Source: Tannockella sp964372125
Lineage (GTDB): Bacteria; Bacillota_I; Bacilli_A; Erysipelotrichales; Coprobacillaceae
NCBI GenBank assembly: GCA_964372125.1
Contig: CAYJPL010000004.1
Location: 1-64,000 of the forward strand
Direction: 5' to 3'
Length of the DNA stretch: 64,000 nucleotides
Shown piece after piece: positions 46,054-53,791 of the stretch. Below the pieces are notes generated by a model. The model was not told the DNA's origin. It did no database searches and saw only the letters and a list, made by a program, of their open reading frames with translations. Positions within the stretch are counted from its first letter, which is position 1; each line of letters begins with the position of its first letter. The position numbers and the translations under genes were made by a program.

Positions 46054-46114
46054 GGAGCTCCTTTTCGTCGGGTGAGCTCCTTTATTATATCAAAAAAGCA
46101 CACCTAGGTGGTGC
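46054..46114 (-). promoter_or_regulatory. Transposase promoter, read-in terminator and SD hairpin in the IS end
   Basis: On the minus strand, reading inward: a hairpin (46114-46098) followed by six T forms a terminator, then an extended -10 TGATATAAT (46092-46084), then a 7-bp hairpin GGAGCTC/GAGCTCC (46080-46074 with 46060-46054). The hairpin's 3' arm includes part of the AAAGGAG ribosome site. This is a typical arrangement to block transposase expression from read-through transcripts. Confidence 0.6.
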
Positions 46115-46128
46115 GCTTGAGATTTGAA
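46108..46128 (-). repeat. Right terminal inverted repeat of the IS30 element
   Basis: The complement reads TTCAAATCTCAAGCGCACC. It pairs with the left repeat at 45115-45135. Confidence 0.85.
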
Positions 46129-46134
46129 TTTAGG

Positions 46135-46162
46135 AAGACACAGCATATGCTGTGTCTTTTGT
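46135..46162 (-). terminator. plsY terminator, right copy of the 23-bp target duplication
   Basis: 46135-46157 is identical to 45087-45109. Before insertion a single palindrome probably terminated both convergent genes, the yneF-like gene (+) and plsY (-). Each now has its own copy. Confidence 0.85.
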
Positions 46163-46163
46163 G

Positions 46164-46763
46164 TTACATCCAAGTTATTTTGTTTTCCGTTTTATTTTTG
46201 ATTCGTACTAAATTTCCTCGATGACGATATATAATTAATAATATTATCGCTCCAGTTGAAATACTTCCATATAACGGTAGTCCAAGTAGTGGAATACACA
46301 CAAAGACAGCACTTGTTGCAAGAACTGATGCAAGTGATACATACTTTGTTAATTTTAACACTATAAAGAATACTACTAGTGAGAGTATTGCCCCTACAAA
46401 ATTTATTGCTAGAAAAAAACCAATTCCTGAAGAAACAGCTTTACCACCTTTAAAACCTGCAAAGATAGGGTAGCAATGTCCTAATATACATGCAAATGCG
46501 CATATGTATTTAATATTTTCATTTGCACCAATTGCATTTAACACTAAACTAGATACAACCATTACAACGAAAGCTTTTAGTGCATCTAATATAATAACCG
46601 CAACGCCCGCTTTTTTTCCAAGAACTCTACCGGTATTACTTCCACCAAGATTTCCAGAGCCATGTTTGCGAACATCCGTTTTATAGAATAGTTTTCCAAC
46701 AACCAATGCAAACGGAATTGATCCATATAAATAACTTAATATAATTAAACCTATTTCTATCAT
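46164..46763 (-). CDS. plsY: Glycerol-3-phosphate acyltransferase (acyl-phosphate dependent)
   Basis: 199 residues from the ATG at 46763, chosen because GGGTG is well spaced before it and family members start near MIxxGL; an ATG 4 codons earlier is possible. Five or more membrane segments carry SYLYGSIPFALVVGK, the acyl-phosphate motif RKHGSGNLGGSNTGRVLGKK and the glycine-rich HCYPIFAGFKGGKAVSSGIG. It makes lysophosphatidate from acyl phosphate, the first step of phospholipid synthesis. It is transcribed divergently from parE, an order common in Bacillota. Confidence 0.93.
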   Translation of the reverse strand: MIEIGLIILSYLYGSIPFALVVGKLFYKTDVRKHGSGNLGGSNTGRVLGKKAGVAVIILDALKAFVVMVVSSLVLNAIGANENIKYICAFACILGHCYPIFAGFKGGKAVSSGIGFFLAINFVGAILSLVVFFIVLKLTKYVSLASVLATSAVFVCIPLLGLPLYGSISTGAIILLIIYRHRGNLVRIKNKTENKITWM

Positions 46764-46873
46764 TTTATCACCCATTCACCATTATATAGAAACAAATTAA
46801 AATTGCAACAAACCTTTGAAAAAAACATGATTTTTATGTATAATAACTTTTGAATGAAAAGAGAGGTATACAT

Positions 46874-48805
46874 ATGTCAAAAACAACAAATACATATAAT
46901 GAATCAAACATCCAAATACTTGAAGGTTTAGAAGCAGTTCGTAAAAGACCAGGGATGTATATTGGTTCAACTGATGGTCGTGGATTACACCATTTAGTTT
47001 GGGAAATTGTAGATAACGCAATTGATGAAGCACTTGCTGGGCATGGAAGTTTAATCCAAGTATATATATGTAAAGATAATAGTATTAAAGTGGTTGACCA
47101 TGGGCGTGGAATGCCTACAGGAATGCATGCTTCAATGAAGCCAACTCCTGAAGTTATTTTGACAGTACTTCATGCTGGTGGGAAGTTTTCAGCTGAAGGT
47201 GGATACAAAACATCAGGTGGTTTACATGGTGTAGGGGCGAGTGTTGTTAATGCACTTTCATCATGGTTAGAAGTAACTATTTGTCGCGATGGCGAAATCT
47301 ACAAACAAAGATTTGAAGATGGTGCAAATATCATCCATGCTCCGACAATTACAGGTAAAACAAAAGAAACGGGTACAACGATTCATTTCATGCCAAATCC
47401 AAGTATATTTTCAACAACAGAATACAACTATTCGACAATCCGTGATCGATTAATGGAAAGTGCCTTTTTATTAAAAGGTATATGTATAGAAATCAAAGAT
47501 GAACGAAGCGGAAAATCTGATACCTTCCAATATGAAAATGGATTAGAGGCTTTTATTGAATATATTAACGTACAAAAAGATGTATTGCATCCAACAGTTA
47601 CTTTTGAAGGAACAAATAATGAAATTGATGTTGAAGTAGCATTACAATTTACTGCAAGTTATCATGAAACAACAATGTCATTTGTAAACTTAGTAAGAAC
47701 AGGTGATGGTGGTACTCATGAAACTGGATTTAGAACTGCACTTACAAAGACATTTAATGAGTATGCTAGAAAATATGGATTATTAAAAGAAAAAGAAAAG
47801 AATCTTGAAGGTAATGATGTTCGAGAAGGGCTTTCTGCTATTTTATCAATTAAAGTTCCAGAACATTTTTTACAGTTTGAAGGACAAACAAAATCAAAAC
47901 TTGGAACACCAGAGGCAAGAAATGTAGTCGATAATGTCATTTATGAAAAACTATCATTTTACTTAGAAGAAAACAAGACGATTGCAGATTCACTAGTTAA
48001 AAAAATGATAAAAGCGGCACAAGTTCGTGAAGCAGCTCGTAAAGCAAGAGAAAATGCCAGAAAAGGTAAGGGTAATAAACAAGAACGTATTTTAAGTGGG
48101 AAACTTGCACCTGCACAATCAAAGAACAAAAAGAAAAATGAATTATATTTAGTCGAAGGAGACTCTGCTGGTGGTAGTGCTAAGCAAGGTCGTGATCGAA
48201 AGTATCAAGCAATATTACCATTACGAGGAAAAGTTATAAATACTCAAAAAGCCGCTCTAAGTGATATTTTAAAAAATGAAGAAATTGCGACAATGATTAA
48301 TACAATTGGAGCTGGTATTGGTGCTGATTTTAGCGAGAGTGATGTAAATTATAATAAAGTTATCATTATGACAGATGCTGATACTGACGGAGCACATATT
48401 CAAATATTATTATTAACATTCTTCTATAGATATATGCGTGAGCTTATTCAACTAGGAAAAGTATATATTGCACTTCCACCACTTTATAAAGTATCAAAAA
48501 AAGTCGGTAAAAAAGAACAAGTAATTTATTGTTGGGAAGATAGTGAGCTAGAGGATGCAAAAAGAGAAATAGGTAAAGGATATTATATTCAAAGATATAA
48601 AGGACTTGGTGAAATGAATGCAGATCAGTTATGGGAAACTACAATGGACCCAGAAACACGCACTTTAATCCAAGTGTCAATAGAAGATGCTGCACTTGTT
48701 GAGCATAGAGTATCTGTTTTAATGGGTGATAAAGTAGAACCAAGAAGAGAATGGATTGAAGAAAACGTGAAATTCTCATTAGAAGACACATATAGTGTAG
48801 ATTAG
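46874..48805 (+). CDS. parE: DNA topoisomerase IV subunit B
   Basis: 643 residues from the ATG at 46874 after AGAGAGGT. The GHKL ATPase has VRKRPGMYIGSTDGRGLHH, EIVDNAIDEALAGHG, DHGRGMP and TSGGLHGVGASVVNALS. The TOPRIM domain has VEGDSAGGSAKQGRDR and MTDADTDGAHI. TDGRGLHHLVWE is typical of ParE rather than GyrB, and the plsY and parC neighbours agree. With ParC it unlinks replicated chromosomes. Confidence 0.94.
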   Translation: MSKTTNTYNESNIQILEGLEAVRKRPGMYIGSTDGRGLHHLVWEIVDNAIDEALAGHGSLIQVYICKDNSIKVVDHGRGMPTGMHASMKPTPEVILTVLHAGGKFSAEGGYKTSGGLHGVGASVVNALSSWLEVTICRDGEIYKQRFEDGANIIHAPTITGKTKETGTTIHFMPNPSIFSTTEYNYSTIRDRLMESAFLLKGICIEIKDERSGKSDTFQYENGLEAFIEYINVQKDVLHPTVTFEGTNNEIDVEVALQFTASYHETTMSFVNLVRTGDGGTHETGFRTALTKTFNEYARKYGLLKEKEKNLEGNDVREGLSAILSIKVPEHFLQFEGQTKSKLGTPEARNVVDNVIYEKLSFYLEENKTIADSLVKKMIKAAQVREAARKARENARKGKGNKQERILSGKLAPAQSKNKKKNELYLVEGDSAGGSAKQGRDRKYQAILPLRGKVINTQKAALSDILKNEEIATMINTIGAGIGADFSESDVNYNKVIIMTDADTDGAHIQILLLTFFYRYMRELIQLGKVYIALPPLYKVSKKVGKKEQVIYCWEDSELEDAKREIGKGYYIQRYKGLGEMNADQLWETTMDPETRTLIQVSIEDAALVEHRVSVLMGDKVEPRREWIEENVKFSLEDTYSVD

Positions 48806-48814
48806 GAGGTAAGT

Positions 48815-51397
48815 ATGGTAGATAAAAAAATAATAATGTCACTTGATACCATTATGGGTGATAGATTTGGAAAATATTCAAAATATATAATTCAAGACCG
48901 TGCACTTCCTGATGTCCGCGATGGTCTAAAACCTGTACAACGAAGAATTTTATACTCTATGTATAAAGAAGGTAATGTGTTTACTAAGGCATACCGTAAA
49001 TCTGCAAAGACAGTTGGTAACGTTATTGGTAACTATCATCCTCATGGTGATATTTCGGTATATGATGCAATGGTTCGTATGTCTCAAGACTGGAAATACC
49101 GTGCTCCGTTAATCGATATGCAAGGTAATAATGGTTCAATTGATAATGACCCAGCCGCTGCAATGCGTTATACAGAAGCAAGGCTTTCTGCTATATGCGA
49201 ACAGCTACTAAAGGATATTGATAAAGATACTGTATTGCATGCATTAAACTTCGATGATACTGAGTATGAGCCAACTGTCTTACCTGCAAGCTATCCAAAC
49301 TTGTTAGTAAATGGTTCAACTGGTATTTCAGCAGGTTATGCAACAGACATTCCACCACATAATTTACATGAAGTAATAGATGCAACAGTACATAGAATCC
49401 TTAATCCAGAATGTACCCTAGAAAATTTATTAGATTATATCAAAGGACCAGATTTTCCGACCGGAGCAATCGTTGAAGGTAAAGATGGTATTATCAATGC
49501 ATTTACTTATGGTAAAGGTAAGGTAATCGTACGTAGTAAAACTCAAATTGTAGAAGAAAAAAACCTTAACCGTATTGTCGTTGATGAAATTCCATATGAA
49601 GTAAATAAGTCTGAACTTGTAAGAAAAATAGATGATATTCGCTTTAATAAACAAATTGATGGTATTATCGAAGTACGTGATGAATCTGATAGAACTGGAT
49701 TACGTATTGTGATTGATCTAAAAAAAGAAGTATCTGTTGAAAATACATTAAATTATTTTTATAAAAATACAGATTTACAAAAAAACTATAATTATAATAT
49801 GGTTGCTATTAAGGACAAACGTCCAAGACAAATGGGACTTGTTGAAATCTTAGATGGGTATATTGATCATCAGATAGATGTAGTAACAAGAGCTACCGTA
49901 TTTGACTTAAACAAGGCAAACACAAGAAAGCATATTGTAGCAGGATTAATTAAAGCTATATCTATTTTAGATGAAGTAGTTGCAACAATCCGTGCATCAA
50001 AAGACAAATCTAATGCAATTGAGAATTTAGTTGCTAAATTTGATTTTTCAAAAAAACAAGCTGAAGCAATCGTAATGCTACAATTATATAGACTTACAAA
50101 TACAGATATTGTTTCATTGCAACAAGAAGATGAAGAACTTGCAACTAAAATATCATTTTTAAACGCAATTTTAGATAGTGATACTCGCTTACGTGAAGTA
50201 ATAATCGAAAGATTGAAATATGTCAAAGAAACATACAAAATGCCTCGTCTATCACAAATAAAAGATGAAGTACAAGAAATTAAAATTGATGAAAAAGCAA
50301 TGATATTAAGTGAAGATATTAATGTATCAATCACACGCGATGGATATATTAAACGAATTTCAAATCGTTCAATTAAAGCAAGTGAACAAACACCATTTGG
50401 TAAAAAAGAAGATGATTATATTGTTGATTTCATGAAAGCAAACACAGTTCAAAACTTACTTGTTTTTACTGATAAGGGTAATTATTTATTTATTCCGTTA
50501 CACAAAGTAGAAGAATTCAAATGGAAAGATTTAGGAAAACACATTAGCTATTTAGTCAAAGTGAATTCTGATGAAAAAATAATTGGAACTGTTCTTGTTT
50601 CAGACTTTGATGCTCATCAATATATCTTACTTGCTACTCACAATGGTCAAATTAAAAAGACCTTATTAAAAGATTTTGAAGTTACTAGATATACAAAACC
50701 ATTAAAATGCATGGGATTAAAACAAGGCGATAAAGTAGTATCTGTTTGTCTAAGTGATGAAAATCAAGCATTATTCTTAGTTTCCAAAGCTGGGTACGGT
50801 GCAATTTATAGTGAAAATGAAGTATCATTGTTGGGGGTTAAAGCTTCAGGAATAAAAGCTATGAACCTAAAAAATGATACCTTAGTAAGTGTTAGTACGT
50901 TTAATCCGTTGGAAAGTTATTCTGCATTAATTATTTTTGAAAACGGTATGATTAAGCGTCTACGTGTTGATGAAATTCCTGTATGTAACCGCACAAACAA
51001 AGGGACTACATTATTTAAGAATTTAAAATCAAAAACATTCTATGTTAAACAGGCATTGTTGTTGCAAAACAATGATGAAATAGAAATATACTGCAAAGAT
51101 TTTATGGAAAAAATTCAACCAACAATGTATTCTTATGCATCGTTAGAACAAAAGCCTTCTGTTATAAGCAAGGAAAATGGAGAAAGTGTAGTACAGCACA
51201 TATATCAAAATTCAACACTTACTACAACAATAGATAAAGAAAAAATTACTAAAGAACCTCAAAAACAAGTTGTTGTAAGTAAAGAAGTAACTTCAAAACC
51301 ACAAGTCACACAAAAACAAAGTTCCAAAGAAATAGATACAAAAAAAGATAAGGTTAAATATGAAAAATTATCTTTCGATGATCTATTTGGAGAATAA
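48815..51397 (+). CDS. parC: DNA topoisomerase IV subunit A
   Basis: 860 residues. It has the breakage-reunion start ALPDVRDGLKPVQRRILYSM, the catalytic tyrosine in AAMRYTEARL and a C-terminal beta-pinwheel followed by a charged tail. The quinolone region reads HPHGDISVYDAMV. Residue 80 (codon 49052-49054, ATT) is Ile instead of the usual Ser, and residue 84 is Asp instead of Glu. Both positions are classical fluoroquinolone-resistance sites. The last 100 residues are a low-complexity Lys/Gln/Ser-rich extension. AGGAGG lies 10 nt after parE. Confidence 0.94.
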   Translation: MVDKKIIMSLDTIMGDRFGKYSKYIIQDRALPDVRDGLKPVQRRILYSMYKEGNVFTKAYRKSAKTVGNVIGNYHPHGDISVYDAMVRMSQDWKYRAPLIDMQGNNGSIDNDPAAAMRYTEARLSAICEQLLKDIDKDTVLHALNFDDTEYEPTVLPASYPNLLVNGSTGISAGYATDIPPHNLHEVIDATVHRILNPECTLENLLDYIKGPDFPTGAIVEGKDGIINAFTYGKGKVIVRSKTQIVEEKNLNRIVVDEIPYEVNKSELVRKIDDIRFNKQIDGIIEVRDESDRTGLRIVIDLKKEVSVENTLNYFYKNTDLQKNYNYNMVAIKDKRPRQMGLVEILDGYIDHQIDVVTRATVFDLNKANTRKHIVAGLIKAISILDEVVATIRASKDKSNAIENLVAKFDFSKKQAEAIVMLQLYRLTNTDIVSLQQEDEELATKISFLNAILDSDTRLREVIIERLKYVKETYKMPRLSQIKDEVQEIKIDEKAMILSEDINVSITRDGYIKRISNRSIKASEQTPFGKKEDDYIVDFMKANTVQNLLVFTDKGNYLFIPLHKVEEFKWKDLGKHISYLVKVNSDEKIIGTVLVSDFDAHQYILLATHNGQIKKTLLKDFEVTRYTKPLKCMGLKQGDKVVSVCLSDENQALFLVSKAGYGAIYSENEVSLLGVKASGIKAMNLKNDTLVSVSTFNPLESYSALIIFENGMIKRLRVDEIPVCNRTNKGTTLFKNLKSKTFYVKQALLLQNNDEIEIYCKDFMEKIQPTMYSYASLEQKPSVISKENGESVVQHIYQNSTLTTTIDKEKITKEPQKQVVVSKEVTSKPQVTQKQSSKEIDTKKDKVKYEKLSFDDLFGE

Positions 51398-51402
51398 CAA
51401 TT

Positions 51403-52197
51403 ATGATTAAACATAATTATCATACGCATACCATTCGCTGTGGACATGCAAGTGGAACTGATGAAGAAATCATTCAAGCTGCAATTAATGCCGGGTTTGA
51501 AACCTTAGGTTTTTCTGAACATATTTGTAGCAGTAATGGAGAATTCACTTTTTTACGAATGGAAAAGAGTTCATTTGATGAATACCTAGATACCATGATT
51601 GCATTAAAAGAAAAATACTCGCACGAAATTGATATAAAAGTCGGATTCGAAGTAGAATATTGTACAGACGAAATACCTTTTTATAAAAAAGTATTAAATG
51701 ACCCAAGGGTTGAATATTTTATATTTGGTCCACATAATAACTATACTCTAGAAAAAGAATCAATGGTTACTTATGAAACTGATACAAACAAAATCAATGA
51801 TTATTGTAAAAATGTAATTGAAGGGATGGAGAGTGGCATGTATAAATATGTCGCTCATCCAGACTTATATATGAAAAAATATGATTTCTTTGACGAAACA
51901 TGTAAAATGGCTGCGTATGCAATTTGTAATAGATCAAAGCAATTAAATATACCTTTAGAAATAAATTTAGAAGGTATAAAAGTTGGGCTGCTACCATACG
52001 ATAGCGGTAAAATGTTTAGATACCGTTATCCAGTTGAAGCATTCTGGGAAATTGCAGGAATTGTAGGATGTCCTGTAATTGTAGGTGTAGATAGTCACAG
52101 TGTAGATGCGTATTCATATCATGAAAGTTTCGAATATGCTCACTTACTTATAAAGAAATATAATCTTTGTCATATAAAAAATAACTTTTTATTTTAA
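51403..52197 (+). CDS. PHP-domain phosphatase, HisJ-type histidinol-phosphatase family
   Basis: 264 residues. It has the PHP metal motifs HYHTHTIRCGHASG-like at the start (NYHTHTIRCGHA), GFSEHI near residue 38, GFEVEY near 85, FGPHN near 107, AHPDLY near 148 and VGVDSHS near 227. HisJ-type enzymes remove phosphate from histidinol phosphate. No other his genes are in the window, so a different phosphoester is possible. It starts 5 nt after parC and is likely co-transcribed. Confidence 0.85.
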   Translation: MIKHNYHTHTIRCGHASGTDEEIIQAAINAGFETLGFSEHICSSNGEFTFLRMEKSSFDEYLDTMIALKEKYSHEIDIKVGFEVEYCTDEIPFYKKVLNDPRVEYFIFGPHNNYTLEKESMVTYETDTNKINDYCKNVIEGMESGMYKYVAHPDLYMKKYDFFDETCKMAAYAICNRSKQLNIPLEINLEGIKVGLLPYDSGKMFRYRYPVEAFWEIAGIVGCPVIVGVDSHSVDAYSYHESFEYAHLLIKKYNLCHIKNNFLF

Positions 52198-52218
52198 AAG
52201 CACAATAGTGCTTTTTTG
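52196..52218 (+). terminator. Terminator after the PHP phosphatase
   Basis: AAAAGCAC (52196-52203) pairs with GTGCTTTT (52208-52215) around AATA, followed by T residues. Confidence 0.8.
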
Positions 52219-52263
52219 TTTGAAAACACTAACATATTATATATTCATTCAATATAGAAATAT

Positions 52264-52299
52264 AATATTGTAAAAAGTAGTTTTATCTACAATATTTTT
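52264..52299 (+). repeat. Terminator-like inverted repeat in the region upstream of yqeH
   Basis: AATATTGTA (52264-52272) pairs with TACAATATT (52288-52296) and is followed by TTTTTC. It lies between the previous terminator and the yqeH start. It may be a second terminator or part of a leader. Confidence 0.4.
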
Positions 52300-52362
52300 C
52301 TACATATTCGTGCAATTTGTTTTAAAATATAGTAAAATAGGTGAGACTTTAAAGAATATAAG

Positions 52363-52395
52363 AAAGGACGCTTGTTTACAAGCGGGATTACTATG
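52363..52395 (+). promoter_or_regulatory. Unusual yqeH translation start: hairpin between Shine-Dalgarno and ATG
   Basis: AAAGGA (52363-52368) is 24 nt from the ATG at 52393. Between them CGCTTG (52369-52374) pairs with CAAGCG (52379-52384) around TTTA. Excluding the 16-nt hairpin leaves 8 nt, an ideal Shine-Dalgarno spacing. Confidence 0.6.
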
Positions 52396-53490
52396 CAAGA
52401 AGAACTACGTTGTTTTGGATGTGGAGCAATCATTCAAAGTGAAAATCAAAATGAAATTGGATATGTACCAAAGAGTGCAACAGATAAATCACATGTACTT
52501 TGTAAGCGTTGTTTTCGTTTGAAAAACTATCACGAAATTACATCGACACCATTAACTGATGATGATTTTTTAAAAATCCTACAAGGAATTGGAGAGAAAA
52601 ATTGTTTAATAGTTTACATTGTTGATGTGTTTGACTTTAATGGTAGTATGATTCAAGGCTTTGTTCGACATGTAAACAATAATGATATTCTTGTAGTGGC
52701 AAACAAACGTGATATATTACCAAAATCTGTAAAAGATCGTAAGATAGAACATTGGGTTCGAAGACAGTTGAAAGACTATAATATCAAACCTGTTGATGTA
52801 TTATTAACAAGTGCGATTAAAAACTACCAATTAGATGAACTGCTAGATAGTATTTCTAAATATCGACGTGACCGTGATGTTTATGTGGTGGGGGTTACAA
52901 ATGTAGGTAAGTCTTCATTAATAAATGCATTACTTAGACATTATAGTAATGAACAAAATCATCTTATTACAACAAGTGAATTTCCAGGTACAACACTTGA
53001 CTTAATTGAAATTCCACTTGATGATAATTGTGCTTTATTCGATTCACCAGGAATTATCAACAAACATCAAATGGCCCATATCATTGACCAAGATGACTTG
53101 TCAATAATCGTACCAAAGAGCGAACTTCGTCCAACTGGCTTTCAGTTAAATGATAAGCAAACAATATATTTTGGTGGTATTGCTAGAATGGATTTTATTT
53201 CTGGTAAAAAAACAAGTTTCACATGTTACTTTCCAAGGCATTTAAAATTACATCGTTGCAAATTAGAGAATGCTGATGGTTTATACGATAGAAGACAAAC
53301 ATTAAGTCCCGTAATTAAAGATATTGAAACAATTGATTTGATGAAGGAACATGAATTTACGCTTCCAAATTATAAAGTAGATATCGTGATTTCAGGATTA
53401 GGGTTTATCACAGTTGAAAATTGTGGGGCAAAAATTAAAGTTAAAACTCCTAAAGGAGTTGGCGTATTTGTAAGAGAAGCGCTAATATAG
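52393..53490 (+). CDS. yqeH: Ribosome biogenesis GTPase YqeH
   Basis: 365 residues from the ATG at 52393. The N-terminal zinc finger is CFGCGAIIQ...LCKRCFRLK (residues 7-45). A circularly permuted GTPase follows: NKRDILPKS (G4), then TSAIKNY (G5), then GVTNVGKSSLINALL (G1) and DSPGI (G3). A C-terminal RNA-binding domain completes it. YqeH is needed for 30S subunit assembly. It heads the conserved yqeH-yhbY-nadD-yqeK-rsfS-yqeM block. Confidence 0.94.
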   Translation: MQEELRCFGCGAIIQSENQNEIGYVPKSATDKSHVLCKRCFRLKNYHEITSTPLTDDDFLKILQGIGEKNCLIVYIVDVFDFNGSMIQGFVRHVNNNDILVVANKRDILPKSVKDRKIEHWVRRQLKDYNIKPVDVLLTSAIKNYQLDELLDSISKYRRDRDVYVVGVTNVGKSSLINALLRHYSNEQNHLITTSEFPGTTLDLIEIPLDDNCALFDSPGIINKHQMAHIIDQDDLSIIVPKSELRPTGFQLNDKQTIYFGGIARMDFISGKKTSFTCYFPRHLKLHRCKLENADGLYDRRQTLSPVIKDIETIDLMKEHEFTLPNYKVDIVISGLGFITVENCGAKIKVKTPKGVGVFVREALI

Positions 53491-53503
53491 AAAGGATTTA
53501 TAT

Positions 53504-53791
53504 ATGTTAACAGGAAAACAAAAGAGATATTTAAGATCACAAGCACATTCATTAAATGCGATTTTTCAAATTGGAAAAGATGGTGTGCATGCAAATCAAG
53601 TAAAAGGAATTAAAGAAGCATTAGAAACACACGAACTAATCAAAGTTAAAATTTTGGAATCATGTGGAGAATCAAAAAATGAAGTTGCACTAGAATTAAG
53701 CGTTGCAACAAAATCTGAAGTAATTCAAATCCTAGGTAGAACAATTATTTTGTACAAATCTAGTGATAAAAGAATATATCGTTTACCATAA
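53504..53791 (+). CDS. yhbY: YhbY family RNA-binding protein (CRM domain)
   Basis: 95 residues, a single CRM domain: GKQKRYLRSQAHSLNAIFQIGKDG at the start (GxxQ-like loop) and LGRTIILYKSSDKR at the end. It binds pre-ribosomal particles, probably pre-50S. Its last base overlaps the first base of the nadD-yqeK gene. Confidence 0.93.
   Translation: MLTGKQKRYLRSQAHSLNAIFQIGKDGVHANQVKGIKEALETHELIKVKILESCGESKNEVALELSVATKSEVIQILGRTIILYKSSDKRIYRLP

Larger units (their letters stand above)
45110..46134 (-). mobile_element. Complete IS30-family insertion sequence (IS1630-like behaviour)
   Basis: About 1,025 bp with one intact transposase gene. The ends are imperfect terminal inverted repeats: 45115-45135 and the complement of 46108-46128 match at 19 of 21 positions. 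It is flanked by 23-bp identical copies of a palindromic terminator, not the usual 2-3 bp duplication. IS1630 of Mycoplasma fermentans was described as targeting and duplicating inverted repeats of variable length, and this is the same behaviour. The exact end is uncertain by 1-2 bp. Confidence 0.88.

Noticed and set aside
49870..50334. 154-codon minus-strand frame inside parC
   Set aside because: Shadow of a strongly conserved topoisomerase gene.
46874..51397. gyrB/gyrA instead of parE/parC
   Set aside because: TDGRGLHHLVWE in the B subunit, the ParC-like QRDR and the plsY neighbour all indicate topoisomerase IV.
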